NCBI GenBank assembly: GCA_948567375.1
Contig: OX419756.1
Location: 29,154,333-29,218,332, forward strand
Direction: 5' to 3'
Source: Lunularia cruciata
Lineage: Eukaryota > Streptophyta > Marchantiopsida > Lunulariales > Lunulariaceae
Length of the DNA: 64,000 nucleotides
Numbering within the stretch: position 1 is the stretch's first letter; every line of letters starts with the position of its first letter. The translations under genes and the position numbers were made by a program. Below, piece after piece: positions 22,594-33,439 of this stretch. The notes below the pieces were generated by a model, which saw only the letters and a list, made by a program, of their open reading frames with translations, was not told the origin of the DNA and searched no databases.

Positions 22594-23330
22594 CTAGGTA
22601 GGTCTTTTGAGTTGTCCCTTAAAACAACCTATAGGATGAAAGTGGGTAGGGAACTGCTTCCTCTCTTCCTTGGTGAAGAGGTTCATCTCCATGTAGCAAT
22701 GCATTGCAAAAAGAGCAAGATAAGTGGCTGCACTACTTATCAACATTTTGGCCCAATCTATAGGCTCTCCTACATACATGTAATCAAAGAACATTGCATA
22801 GCCATTGGTTAAATAGGTAGTTTGTTTCTGTTTGAAGACTTTCATACTTGCTTCTACAACGGCTCTTTTGGCAAGGTCTTTGTAACTAACCACACTCCAT
22901 CCATTATTCTTGGAGCACTTACTATTGAAGTGGCTTTCAACTTTGGGGATCAATTCCTTGTCTACAAATTTGGTGTCTATTGTCATAGCCTCTGCAATCC
23001 TAGTATCCAAGCCAAGTACAATTTTCCAATGGTCCTTGGTCCAACTCCATGAATTACCTTGAATTCTTCTTGAATTTTTCTCTCTCTTACTTCTCCTTTT
23101 GTGAATCATGTAGAAGTTTGATAACTCCTAATCCCAATGTAAGAATCCTAAGTGCTTGCTTCTAATTCTATCCATTTTGCAATAAATAGCCCATTTTTTC
23201 ACAATAGGGGATCTAAGGATAGCCTTAAGAGCTTCCTATAAGTTTTGGGAGTGACTACCATGATTCTTGCACACAAAAGAACATTATGAGCTAATGTTGT
23301 ACTATGCCAAGTACTTCTTTTCATGCCAAT
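22594..23330 (-). pseudogene. Family B ORF, copy B2
   Basis: The 171-codon frame 23109-22594 is the best preserved member of this family. It begins with a basic region, then KDHWKIVLGLDTRIAEA, a helical stretch, NNGWSVVSYKDLAKRAVVEA, TTYLTNGYAMFFDYMYVGEP, DWAKML, and a C-terminal FTKEERKQFPTHFHPIG. Weaker homology extends to about 23330 in other frames. Leftwards a Lys/Pro/Ser-rich region (22560-22390) parallels the other copies. I know no domain for it; it may be an accessory ORF of an LTR element. Copies are at 4283-4793 and about 62030-61380. Confidence 0.6.
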
Positions 23331-24410
23331 GGACTAAGACCATGCCAAGTGCCACTCTCATAAACTACTCTAAGCACTCACTACTTCACAAAATTTGCAA
23401 GACATGACTCAATCAGCTGCTAGGGAGGTAATCTGGATTGCAAAGAGTGCTATTGCATGCCATGCACTTCAATGTATACACCTAGATCTTGCTCATTTTT
23501 TAGCACTCTAGTAGTTACAAAATTATTACATAGCACTCATTGTTACATAAGTGAAGGTCTTGCATGTTGCCTCAGGCAAAGTCACTCTCCCATATGCTAA
23601 AATATTCCTTTGCCAACCACTTTCTCTTATGCCATACTTGTCCACCAAGTGCCAACATTATCTTGTAGGTAACAAACTGCCCTTGGCAGCAAGTTCAAAT
23701 TGATAGTGGCACTTCACTTTGAGTGCCATGCTGGCACTCAAAACTTGGGCCTTTATGCCTCATCTACCGGCACTCCAAGTGTTGTTCCATCTTAAGGCAC
23801 TCAGGGTCATTTTACACCTCTACAAGTGCTTCTCATCTCCTATGTGACACAACTTTGCTTGCCACTTTGTTACTTGGCCATGGAGCTCATGTGACATCCA
23901 AATTCCTTCTTGTCAATACTCAAGATTACCCTACATCACTTTGAGTATCTTGATATTTTGCAAGTAGGCCAACCTGCAAGTACTCGGGGATTATCCTACA
24001 TCACTCTAAGTATTTCTCCCATTCTAGCTTGCAAGGGCCACTCCTCCAAGTACCTCTCTTTTGAGTCCCTTCTCTCAATTATCCTATCATTCTCAATGGT
24101 TCTCTTAGCTCTTAAGCCTGACATGATCAATACAAGCAAATTTTGAAGAAGTGGGAGCACCACATGCACCACAGTCTAAGTATGAAGGCAAAGAATACCA
24201 ACTCCATCATATTCCACCCAAGCTAAAACTCCAAGGTACCTCTAAGACTCAAGTTATTACTCACTAGAGTACTCAATGAGAGAAAGATAGTTGCAAATGA
24301 AAGGATGATGAGTACCTCCTCGCCTCTAGTTTATATACTTGTGAAATAGTTGCACACTAAGCTTACTAATTACCATAATAACTCAAGTTACTAGGCAAAA
24401 GAGTCACATA

Positions 24411-24438
24411 AAGTCTAAAGTCTAAAGTCTAAAGTCTA
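24411..24438. repeat. Heptamer microsatellite in LTR A3
   Basis: Four copies of AAGTCTA expand a single unit present in other family A LTRs and partly explain the greater length of this LTR. Confidence 0.85.
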
Positions 24439-24786
24439 ATGGAATATCCAAGCTCATGGGAATAATCCATTAACCATGTGGTCTTATATATAGCCAACTA
24501 TTAAATCAAGGATTCCTAGGCTATCTTTAGACTATAGAAGAATCCACACCAAAAAGGGTTGTGAGTTGTGGGTTCAGGAGTTCTCAATTCTTTTTTCAAA
24601 GCCAAACATGTAAGAATAATACTATGTCAATACACTAGAACCCAAAATAGTGGTGCTCACTCTTTCAGCTTCCTCTAAAGTAGAGTCACTTCTATCTTGG
24701 CTATGCATAACTGACTCTAACTAATCATGGCTAATTTAGAAGCTTGCTTTAACTCTATATAAATGATATCTCTCAACTACTTGCAA

Positions 24787-25226
24787 TACCAAATATCTTA
24801 GTATAGAGCATACATGTACCAATGGGTGTAATAAGCCGTAGGAGTAATGCTAACTCAAAAAGATGATAGTAAGAAAGACTACCCAATATATTTTGCTAGC
24901 ATGTAATTACATGCTCACATTACCAATGCTTATCAATTAGAGAGGAATTATACCACTACCAAAAAGGAAGCATTAAGAATAGTGTATACCTGCAAAAATT
25001 ACATCCTATACTAAATATCCTAATAGAGCATACATGCACCAATGGGTGTTATAAGCCATAGGAGTAGTGCTAAGTCAAAACATGATAGTAAGAAAAACTA
25101 CCTAATATATTTGGCTAGCATGCAATGAGAGGCTCACATTACCAATGCTAATCAATTAGAGAAGAAGTATACCACTACCAAAAGGGAAGCATTAGGAATG
25201 GTGTATACTTGCAAAAATATCCATTA
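24787..25226. repeat. 220-bp tandem duplication across an LTR/host junction
   Basis: Two units with a 220-bp period begin at about 24787 and 25007. Each holds the last ~47 bp of LTR A3, the AGCC target copy and about 170 bp of host RNase H. The duplication therefore happened after the A3 insertion and repeated part of the RNase H domain. Confidence 0.85.
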
Positions 25227-25385
25227 TTACTTGGTGTGGTATGAATTTATCTTCCATGTAAACCATTAAATGTTATAGCACTTAGTAAAGAAGGAAGATT
25301 TGTCTAGACAAATTGCAAGGTGGATACTAATGGTGCTGAAACTTTTCTAAATTGTTAAGTTTTGTTCATTTAAACATATTGTAGC
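24838..25385 (+). pseudogene. Old gypsy pol I: RNase H, partly duplicated
   Basis: Unit 1 reads GVMLTQKDDSKKDYPIYFAS and NYTTTKKEALRIVYTCKNY, the RNase H core with the catalytic Glu region. Unit 2 repeats it as GVVLSQ and TTKREALGMVYTCKNI-like fragments. After it, LSRQIARWILMVL and FKHIVALIEGI match the end of RNase H. It continues the pol fragment that ends at 20937. Confidence 0.75.
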
Positions 25386-25399
25386 CTTGATTGAAGGTA

Positions 25400-26370
25400 T
25401 AGAGTAAACCTTAGCCCTTTGGATATGACCTTCCAAAAAAATAAGCTACAACTCCAAAGGAATAGGTTGAATTGTCCAAAGGAAGGAATCTATGCAAAGA
25501 CATTTGGAAACATGACCTTTGGAGCTAAAGAACAAGCTTACCAAGCATTTGGAAAAGGATATGAAGTTAGCATACATCAGTCAATGATGGTTGTTTGGTT
25601 GCATGTGTGGGAGTTAAATATCTTTGGAAGCATGACCTCATGAAAGTGCGTGGTACAATGAAAGAACCAACCTTTGGAAAACCTTGACTGTTCTTGGGAA
25701 GAGCCAACAAGAAAGAATGGTTTGTCTTCAATCAAGAAGGTGTGGAAATGGCAAACAAGGACCAAAAACCTACCAACACATTCAAAGGAAGGACTGGAGT
25801 GTATTTTTGAGAGCCATCCTTTATTTGGGCCTACATTTACTTTTGCACTTTTGAGAGTATCTTTTGAGAAGTATGAAATAAGGTTTTGGGTTAAGTTGAA
25901 CTCCAAAGGCAAGAGTAGATCCAAAGGTATAGACTTCACTATGGACTTAACACAATGGCTCAACCATAAATAGGTACAAGTTGGGTTCAAGGAAGAGATT
26001 GGGGAGGATCAAAGTAGAGATAGACATTTAAACTTGAAATCTTTGAAGGTTGATCCTTGTGAGATGTATGGCAGAAAGGCATTTTAGAAAGAAAATTGTT
26101 GTCATTCTTATTGTAGAACTAGTCCTACTCATCCATAGGGATTGGGCATGTGATCAAACATGATAAATTTTAAGCTCAACTTGGCCTTATAATAAATACA
26201 CATTTTTGGACATACCATCACTAGAGGGAAGTGTTTCAAAAGAAGCAAGTGTAGATTCAGTTTCTTAATACCAAGAAAATGGTAGATTCAATTGCCCACT
26301 TGTTCAACATTCCAAAGGATATCAAGAATAGGTGGGAGCTAACAAATATTGCAACGTGTCTAGCCCAAAG
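25400..26370. other. Unassigned stretch with short plus-strand frames
   Basis: Frames at 25419-25643 and 25674-25973 are open on the plus strand and rich in Lys, Trp and Phe, but I recognise no domain. It lies between the end of pol I and the K' integrase tail and may belong to a further element. Confidence 0.35.
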
Positions 26371-26950
26371 TGATTACTTAAAGCTATTTTTTGTGATGTT
26401 ATTGTAGTTTTGGAATTGAATGATCTGGATGGATGAGTGAGTACATGTTCTCAATGAGAAGAGAACTTTTAAAGAGTGATGCGGATAACCTTTGAGAACT
26501 TAGCAATTGCTCAAAATAAGAATACCTTATACTATGCTAATTTTTGAGTAGGAGATTATAGCCCTCAATCCATCAATTTCATTCAAGTGATTATGTATAT
26601 CTATAATGGATTGCACCACAACACTTGATATGACTATAGGCCACACTATCTTGAGAGTGCACAAGAACTTTCCTTCTAGAGTCTTAATGTTAGAGGGAGG
26701 AGATGGTGTTGTTTGGAAGGATCATGTGCACAATTGTGCACCATGCCACATCCCAAACATTGAAGGCACTATGGACCTAGGCTTGGCTATTATACATGTA
26801 GGATTGTAGTATATCTTATGTGGCTCTTTTTGTGGAGCTACTATTATGTTGGTGTGTGATAGCTATTTGAATGGATAGCATACGGCATGTTTTACCCTCT
26901 CCTCATGGTGGTTCCTCAAGGACAATGGCTATGTTCTCAGTTTACTTGAC
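26371..26950 (+). pseudogene. Integrase tail of element K', with PHD-like remnant
   Basis: From 26371 the sequence matches the integrase of K in inverse orientation. The frame 26606-26809 (LDMTIGHTILRVHKN, LMLEGGDGVVWKDHVHNC, APCHIPNIEG) is the C-terminal part. Directly after it, ILCGSFCGATIMLVCDSY, a stop in place of a likely Trp, HTAC, and in another frame PQGQWLCSQF follow. The Cys/His spacing resembles a PHD finger that has lost two or three ligands. A PHD finger would take the place held by the chromodomain in chromoviruses. Confidence 0.55.
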
Positions 26951-27117
26951 TTATATAGCTAGTTCACTCTTTTTATGATATAGATTGCAGACAAGCAACT
27001 AACAATAAGGCTTAATAGTATGGCCTCTTGATCTTTGCCCACCATAGCACATATCATATACTTGGAGTAGATGGCTATTTGGAGTTAGTGGAACTAACCA
27101 TAAGCTATGGAGGCCAT

Positions 27118-27636
27118 TGTGGTACTTTAGAGTTCATTTATGACTTTTGTACAAGTTGTACTTCTATAGTGTATGATATTGAAACCAATGTATGTTGTGT
27201 AGAAATGTCCATAAGCATGATAGTTTTCATAACATTTATAACACCAAAGTTAGTTTTCTCAGATGCTGAAGTGATAGTCTTGACAATCAAAGTTATATAA
27301 AGAGTTGCTCAAAGACTACTTAATGATGGCCAGATTTTGTGTAAGTGCTATTGATCATACCATGGGACCTATCAAAGGGGCTATCAAAGTGCCATCACGG
27401 CTATAGACCCAACTTGAGAAGAGGAGTATACCTTTGAAGTGCGGCTCTAGACAGCTCACTTCTCTAATCTTGAGCCTTTGAATTCTTGGCTATGGTGGAA
27501 AAAGGCCGGCAAGTATCACCTAGAGTCTCTTAGCCAGAGTGGGTGTGGCTTGATTGTAATCATTGCCTATTGTTTGTAGATTATTGAGTCAAGGATTGGT
27601 TTCTGATTCAAGTTGAGACTGAACTGATTATTTTGT
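27118..27636 (+). repeat. 3' LTR of K' (approximate ends)
   Basis: The segment follows the K' coding tail. Part of it (27230-27636) recurs in inverse orientation at 36035-36470 upstream of K gag, which is the position of the K 5' LTR. It starts TGTGGTACTTTAG and contains TATATAAAG at 27294-27302. Confidence 0.55.
27294..27302 (+). promoter_or_regulatory. TATA box in K' LTR
   Basis: TATATAAAG lies about 175 bp inside the presumed LTR, in the sense direction of the element. Confidence 0.45.
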
Positions 27637-27639
27637 GGC

Positions 27640-27745
27640 ACTTTAGAGTTCATGTATGACTTCTATATGCGTTGTGGCTTCTAGAGCAAATGATGTTGAT
27701 AGCAATGTATATTGTACAATGATGAATATATGCATGGCATAACAA
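27640..27745 (+). repeat. Second copy of the K' LTR start
   Basis: TGTGGCACTTTAGAGTTCAT at 27640 repeats TGTGGTACTTTAGAGTTCAT at 27118 and stays similar for about 105 bp. It then abuts the K integrase arm. It may be a truncated LTR from a further insertion or rearrangement. Confidence 0.6.
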
Positions 27746-27959
27746 ATGAAATTGATGGATTGAGGGCTATAATCTCCTACTCAAATAGTAGCATAGCATA
27801 AGGTATTCTTATTTTGAGCAATTGCTAAGTTCTCAAAGGTTATCCACATCACTCTTTAAAAGTTCTCTTCTCATTGAGAACATGCACTCACTCATCCATC
27901 TTGATCATCCAAGTCCAAAACTACAATAGCATCACAAAAAATAGCTTTAAGTAAATCAA

Positions 27960-28640
27960 GACTCATCCATAGAGTAGAAAGTAAGGAGAGAAAGACACTA
28001 AGGAGGCTTGCTAGCTGAACCAATAGCCCATGGCCAACCAAAATAATTGGAAATCCTAATCTCCTTAGTGGTCTCTATATTTCATACTTATGCAATCTTC
28101 TCTTCATTGCCTAAACCATTCTCTCCACTAATCCATTTGCCTCATGGTAATCTTAGGAGGTAGTATGGTGATCAATCAAGGCCTTGCCACACAAGACTTA
28201 AAACTCTCTCAAGAACTGTGTACCTTGATTATTCAAACCTTAGTTGGTGCACCAAAATTATTGAGAACCCAATCCAAGAATGAATAATTTGTCCCTTCAC
28301 TAGACTTGTCAAGAAGTGCCACCAACTCAATCTACTTGGAGAAGTGCTCCACCATAACTATAATATACCAATGATATCTCACAGTCAATGGTAAAGGTCC
28401 AAACCAACAAATTACAAACTTCAATATGTAACCTAATCCCATGATAGGTAATGGGTGTAATTGTGGCATATGACCACTAAATGATGCTCTAAATTGGTCA
28501 CAAACCACACATTTATCAACAAACTATTATACTTGGTATGTATACCGCACCACAAATAATGACTTAAGAGTAAGCTATATGTATATTTTACTCCAAAATG
28601 TCCTAGCTCTTCATAAGCATGATACACCAATTGTAGTCTC
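27960..28640 (-). pseudogene. K integrase
   Basis: The frame 28630-28433 starts VYHAYEELGHFGVKYTYSLL, with both zinc-binding histidines; WFVTNLEHH replaces the CVVCDQF-type cysteine pair. It runs into GHMPQLHPLPIMGLGYIL. The catalytic core continues to about 27960 in broken frames (LVALLDKSSEGTNYSFLDWV; ANGLVERMV). Confidence 0.75.
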
Positions 28641-29039
28641 TAAGATAGAAGGGGTACTACTTGCACTCTTCTATCCTCCCATACATAAAGAAGATGTCTA
28701 CCTTCCAATTGCTTGGCTTGCTAAAGGACACTTTATCTCTGCTTGGTACAAATTGTGCCACCCATAATACCAATGTGAAGATAATCCATCATTAAGACAT
28801 CAACATGAATGTCTTGTTGACTTGTACCAATATCTCCACCCTCTTTGACTTATACCAATATCTCCGTCCATTGGATATGTAGCCTCAACAGCTCTTCCTA
28901 ACTACACTAAGAGAGATATAATCAAAGCCTTAGAAAATGTACATAGAAAGGTAGATGCATGCAAACCTTGCACCATCTCCTCATATATCCTACCATGCCA
29001 ACATGATATAGTTTAATCTTGTTGGTTGGTACATGGATT

Positions 29040-30230
29040 TCTACTCAATCTATCTATATCATGGTTTACCACCACAACATTGTGAATAATTGTGAAATCA
29101 TATTTGTCTAAAATCAGAGCCCATTGTGCAAGCTTCCTTGAAAGCTTGTTAGATTTTATCAACCATTTTAGTGGTTGATCATCAATGATGAGAGTGAAGA
29201 GGTTACCAAATAAGTAACATCAGGAATGTGTTATTGTCCATACTACTACCAAGCACTCTCCATCATATGAACTATACTTTACCTCCACTAAATTGTTGGA
29301 GCAACTAGCATAGGCCACTACAAATTCCTTCTACTCATTGTTCTTTTGGGTGAGCATTAGCTCACCCAATAGCACAATGCTCCAATGTACTCCAATCAAT
29401 ATTAACGTGGAATGGTCATCCTCTAATTGGTCTCCCAAGAATAGTAGTAGATATCAACCTTCCTTGACCTCTATAAAAGCTCTCTCTTACTCATCTCTCC
29501 CAACACCACTCTTGTGGAAGCTTGGTTACCTTTTTGAAGGCCTTGGTAATGGCACTAAATCTTAATATATTGATGATAGAAGTTTTCCAACCAAAATAAA
29601 TGTTTTCACTTTGCTCACATCCATGGGATAAAGAATGCATGCAACACCTTGGTCTACTAAACACCAAGGCCATTAGGGTAGATAGTGTGACCCAAATAGT
29701 CAACCTACTTGTGGAAGAATCTACACTTCCCAAGATGTAATTTGAGTCCATGAGATCTCAATCTCTCATACACCTCCAACACATGTCTCTCATGCTCCTC
29801 CACAATAGTACTATAGACAAAAATTTCATTGATATAACACTAAGAAAAATCCAATTTTGCTAGGATCTTGTCCATGACACTCTAGAACTTGGCAAGAGTA
29901 TTCTTTAACCCAAACTATAAGAATTTCCACTAATACAATACATCCTTACCGTGAGGATCAATAACCTAAACTGTTATCTTGGACTTGTCTTCTTCATTGA
30001 TTGGCAATTGATAATATCTTGCTTGGATCCAAAGTATTGAAGACCATTGCATGACCAATTGTATCAAAGATCTCCTCTAGTGTAGACATAGCATACCAAT
30101 CAACCCTAGTTTGTTGGTTGATAGGATACTAATCTCCACATATATGCCTATCTATGTGGTAAACGTGCATATCCTTCTTAGCTAGCATCACTGTAGCTAA
30201 AGCATGCTCTCCATGTGACATCTCTACCAA
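29040..30230 (-). pseudogene. K reverse transcriptase and RNase H
   Basis: Fragments in several frames give the RT order: YQPTNQG, TLEEIFDTIGHAMVFNTLDP, YYQLPINEEDKSK, WKFLFGLKNTLAKF, then CYINEIFVYS, where the active-site DD has become NE. HERHVLEVYERLRSHGLKLH follows. RNase H shows YSSYDGECLVVVW, IDDQPLKWL and NHDIDRLSRNP. The NE change means this RT cannot be active. Confidence 0.75.
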
Positions 30231-33200
30231 ATCAACCTCAAAAAAATTGTCTCTACTCCAACTCTGAATCAATGCTCTCTCCATGTCACTATATTTGTAG
30301 GGACCTCAAAAATCTAATGTATCAATATTTAGCTCAATCTAAATACTAGATCCTTTCAAAGCATCCAAATCCTGCATCTTGGAGTAAAAAAACTCATATA
30401 GCTCCTCAAGAACCTCCAAAATCTCCATTTCTCCCCTCTTGTAAGCTTGGTTCCAATTTTTGGCTCCCAAGTATCCTCTATAATTGATGTAGGAGAAGAA
30501 CATCTATTAATTGGCTATTACATTTAGCCCTTAGGAGCAATAATGGCATATCCACAACCTCACTCTACCCTATTTACAAGCTCCACATATCCTCTAGTTG
30601 TATCCCAAGAAGGGTTTTTAACCCAAGTAGACCACTTTCACTAGCAGCCATTGGTTGTGTCCCAAGAATACCATGCCCATTGGGCCCATTGCCCCTAACA
30701 TGTGCTTGAACTATCTTGATAGGCATAAAGCTCACAAGTGTTCAAGTGGTGATACCTATCAAGCATGTCCTATGTTGCTTCACCAATCCAAGGCTCACAA
30801 TCAAAATCAAATAGTTTAGGTCCATAGCTTGACCTAATACCTGCAACTTGGATACCTCTAACACTACTAAAATGCAATAATATTAGTAGGGAAAGCCATC
30901 ATCCACTCTGTCTCATCAGCATTAGGCTCCACCAACTACTATAACAATGAGTCTCAAATAAGTCCAAGACTTCATTCTTGAAAAGCATGTGAGCGTGGGA
31001 AACTCATGATTGTGGGGGTAAAGTGGCTTTGAGCTACCCAACAAGGTTCACCATTGCCATAGATGACCTATTGGTCATTACCATTGTCTGAGGCTGGTGC
31101 CCAACATCCAAAATATCATCAAAAATAAAGTGGCTTAGCCATTGAATCCCATCATAGGCACACTATAAAACCTCTCTAAGTAAGAGTTTGTCCACCAAAG
31201 ATGAGCCCATGATCCAACTTTGGTTGCATCCAACAACACGGTAGGTCCCATCCAAGAATGAACTTGATGTGTACTTGCTCTCACTTATGTGCTAGAATCA
31301 CCTATCAAAGGAATGTTCTCCAAAATATAGGCTAGAGAAATGGTTTGATGAACCTGAAGATGTCATAATATATGTAACATCTCCCAAAATAGATTAGAAT
31401 AAGGATCTTGTAGACCTAATCTTGGTTAGCATGGATATGTCCCTAACATGACCATCAAAAAATCACCAAATGAATGAAACCATGTCTCTCTATATCTTAT
31501 ATCCCAAACAATGAAATGTCTTTTGGTAGGTCTTTCGGTAACCTCTAACTATTCACATCAATAAAAACTCTAGATACCAATAAGCCAAGTGTACGATATG
31601 ATGTAGATAGACTTGGCTAGCAATCTCATCTCTCTCTACATATGAGTACCCCTAAACCCTATATACCTAAATGTAGTACCACAACTAGTACCACAAAATG
31701 TGTTGATCCCACAAAATAACTCCAATAGGTGTTTTCCCTCTATTGTATACTCTCAAGCAATAAGTGTGGTAGCTAAAGGTGCCAAGGTATAGACTTTGGA
31801 GGCTCCTCCTCACATTGGTCTCTTGGTGGTACAAAGGCTCCACTCCAAGCCTACTACACCAATTGATTTTCATGTTGCTACAATCACTCCTCAAAACTCC
31901 AAAATGGAAGATCCAAGGTAGATGAAACAACCTCACTTGTATTCTAAATCTAAGTGATCTCCTCTAGTATTGGTATATCTTTTACATGGGCATTCCTTTC
32001 CAATAAATCACCAAGCCAAGTAACAAAACCACTAAAAGCTAAAACCAATGTCATGGTCCTTCACTATAGTGAGCCAAGACTACCACTACTAAAGTACCCT
32101 AGTATGCAACATACTTATCCCTCACTTGATTGCCAACTTGGTCTATAGTAAGTTGTCTCCTCCTAATAGTCAATATTGAAATCCATGGAATATAACATTG
32201 CTCCACCAACAAGTACATCATATGACTCTATTATTGTTGCAATAGCTTGAGCTCTCACCATAAAGCTATTAGTTGGATGACTAGGTTGAATCTAAAAAAT
32301 TACCTCCCAACATGTGATGTACTATGTAGAACCACTCAAGAGATGTTTGGATCTAAAACATACACTTCTCCACATCAGTCTTTTGTATCCCAAGATCAAC
32401 AATTGCAGCCTTCTCCAACATAAGAGGTTGAGCACTAGAGTCTAATAAGACCCTCTATGATATATAGAGCTTCTCTAAAGCTCACACCAATCAAAAAGTC
32501 TCACTTTGGTTGTCCAATAAAACAACTCTAATTGTCAAAGCTTGCACAAATGCAAGTCTACTTGGTAATTGCTCCAACCTAGCTATTGTTGCTTGCCATA
32601 AACCACTAGTAGCTAAATAGATCTCATTCTCCTCAACCAAGTCAGCTCCACAATCAACTACCTTTTCTCTAGAAGCAAGAACCACATCATCTTCATTCTC
32701 ACAAAGTGTGGCAATCAACTAGAACATTGAAGATTAACTCCCAATGTAAACATATTGAACTAGTAAACTAGTTGAAAACAAAATGGAGCGCATAATCAAT
32801 TGAGCCACCTCTAACATTGTGCTAGACCCAAATTTTATAGTAATAGGTGATTTATTACTATCTAGTCCATCATGCACGCCATCACCACCTACCATACTTG
32901 CACTAGAACATCTAGGAGCCATGGATCTTGTCTATAGTGCCTCAAAGATTGTGAAAGATTAGAGAAGCCTGACTTGTCTACCAATCTTCCTCTTTATGGG
33001 TCCAACTTTGTTAATGCTCCTCTAAGCTCTAGAACACACATTGCAATCCTAGTCATTGCAATAGATGCATCTACTTGTGTGTTGCACCATAAAAAGTCCA
33101 AGATATCTTTATCATTGACATGAGAGTAGAAGCCTTTATGCTTGAATTTGATCTCCTTTGAGCTATAGCTATGCTAGCCAATATTTGCTCCAATTTCTCA

Positions 33201-33430
33201 ATCTAAATACTCATGGTTGTATCATAAGCAAGGGCATGTACAAGGCTCCTACCACCTATAGGTCCTTTATCACTACCTCTACCACTTTGTCTTCCATGAC
33301 TTGGAACTCATCTACCACTTGCCATAGTAGCCTTATTACTTGGTAACTCTAGGTAGAGGTCAAAGTATCAATAACTAGTATGAAAAAATTTGTGGCAATG
33401 GCCACATTGTCTTTGAGCTAGTTATGGCAC
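30231..33430 (-). other. K interior, undefined
   Basis: This 3.2-kb stretch lies between the zinc knuckle and RT of K and should hold protease and the N-terminal part of Pol. I found no protease DSG-like motif in the frames I read. Short open frames on either strand here (for example 31685-31936, 32491-32718) carry no recognisable domain. Confidence 0.4.
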
Positions 33431-33439
33431 TCCAAAAGT

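Larger units (their letters stand above)
20997..24164 (-). mobile_element. Family B element B2 inside solo LTR A3
   Basis: The insertion is bounded by TGCAC at 20992-20996 and 24165-24169, a perfect 5-bp duplication; removal rejoins the A3 LTR exactly. Its minus-strand termini are TGTGGTGC and GTCATA, compatible with TG...CA with one C-to-T change. It contains a family B ORF (23330 to 22594) followed leftwards by an LTR-like zone with a TATATAAG box. That zone shares the conserved AACCTCTTGGGCAGAAATCA stretch (near 21152) with the LTRs at 7.5 kb and 59.1 kb. I could not delimit a second LTR copy. Confidence 0.75.
20938..24833 (-). repeat. Solo LTR A3, split by element B2
   Basis: A single old family A LTR is present in two parts, 20938-20996 and 24170-24833, which together align end to end with the A2 LTR. 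Host pol flanks it with GGCC (20934-20937) and AGCC (24834-24837), a decayed 4-bp duplication. No internal A sequence remains, so it formed by LTR-LTR recombination before B2 landed in it. Confidence 0.85.
26371..27966. repeat. Inverted arms from two opposed K elements
   Basis: Plus-strand 26371-26598 is the inverted copy of 27747-27966, with roughly nine bases in ten alike by eye. Both arms are the same integrase segment. They mark two copies in tail-to-tail orientation separated by about 1.1 kb. Confidence 0.85.
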
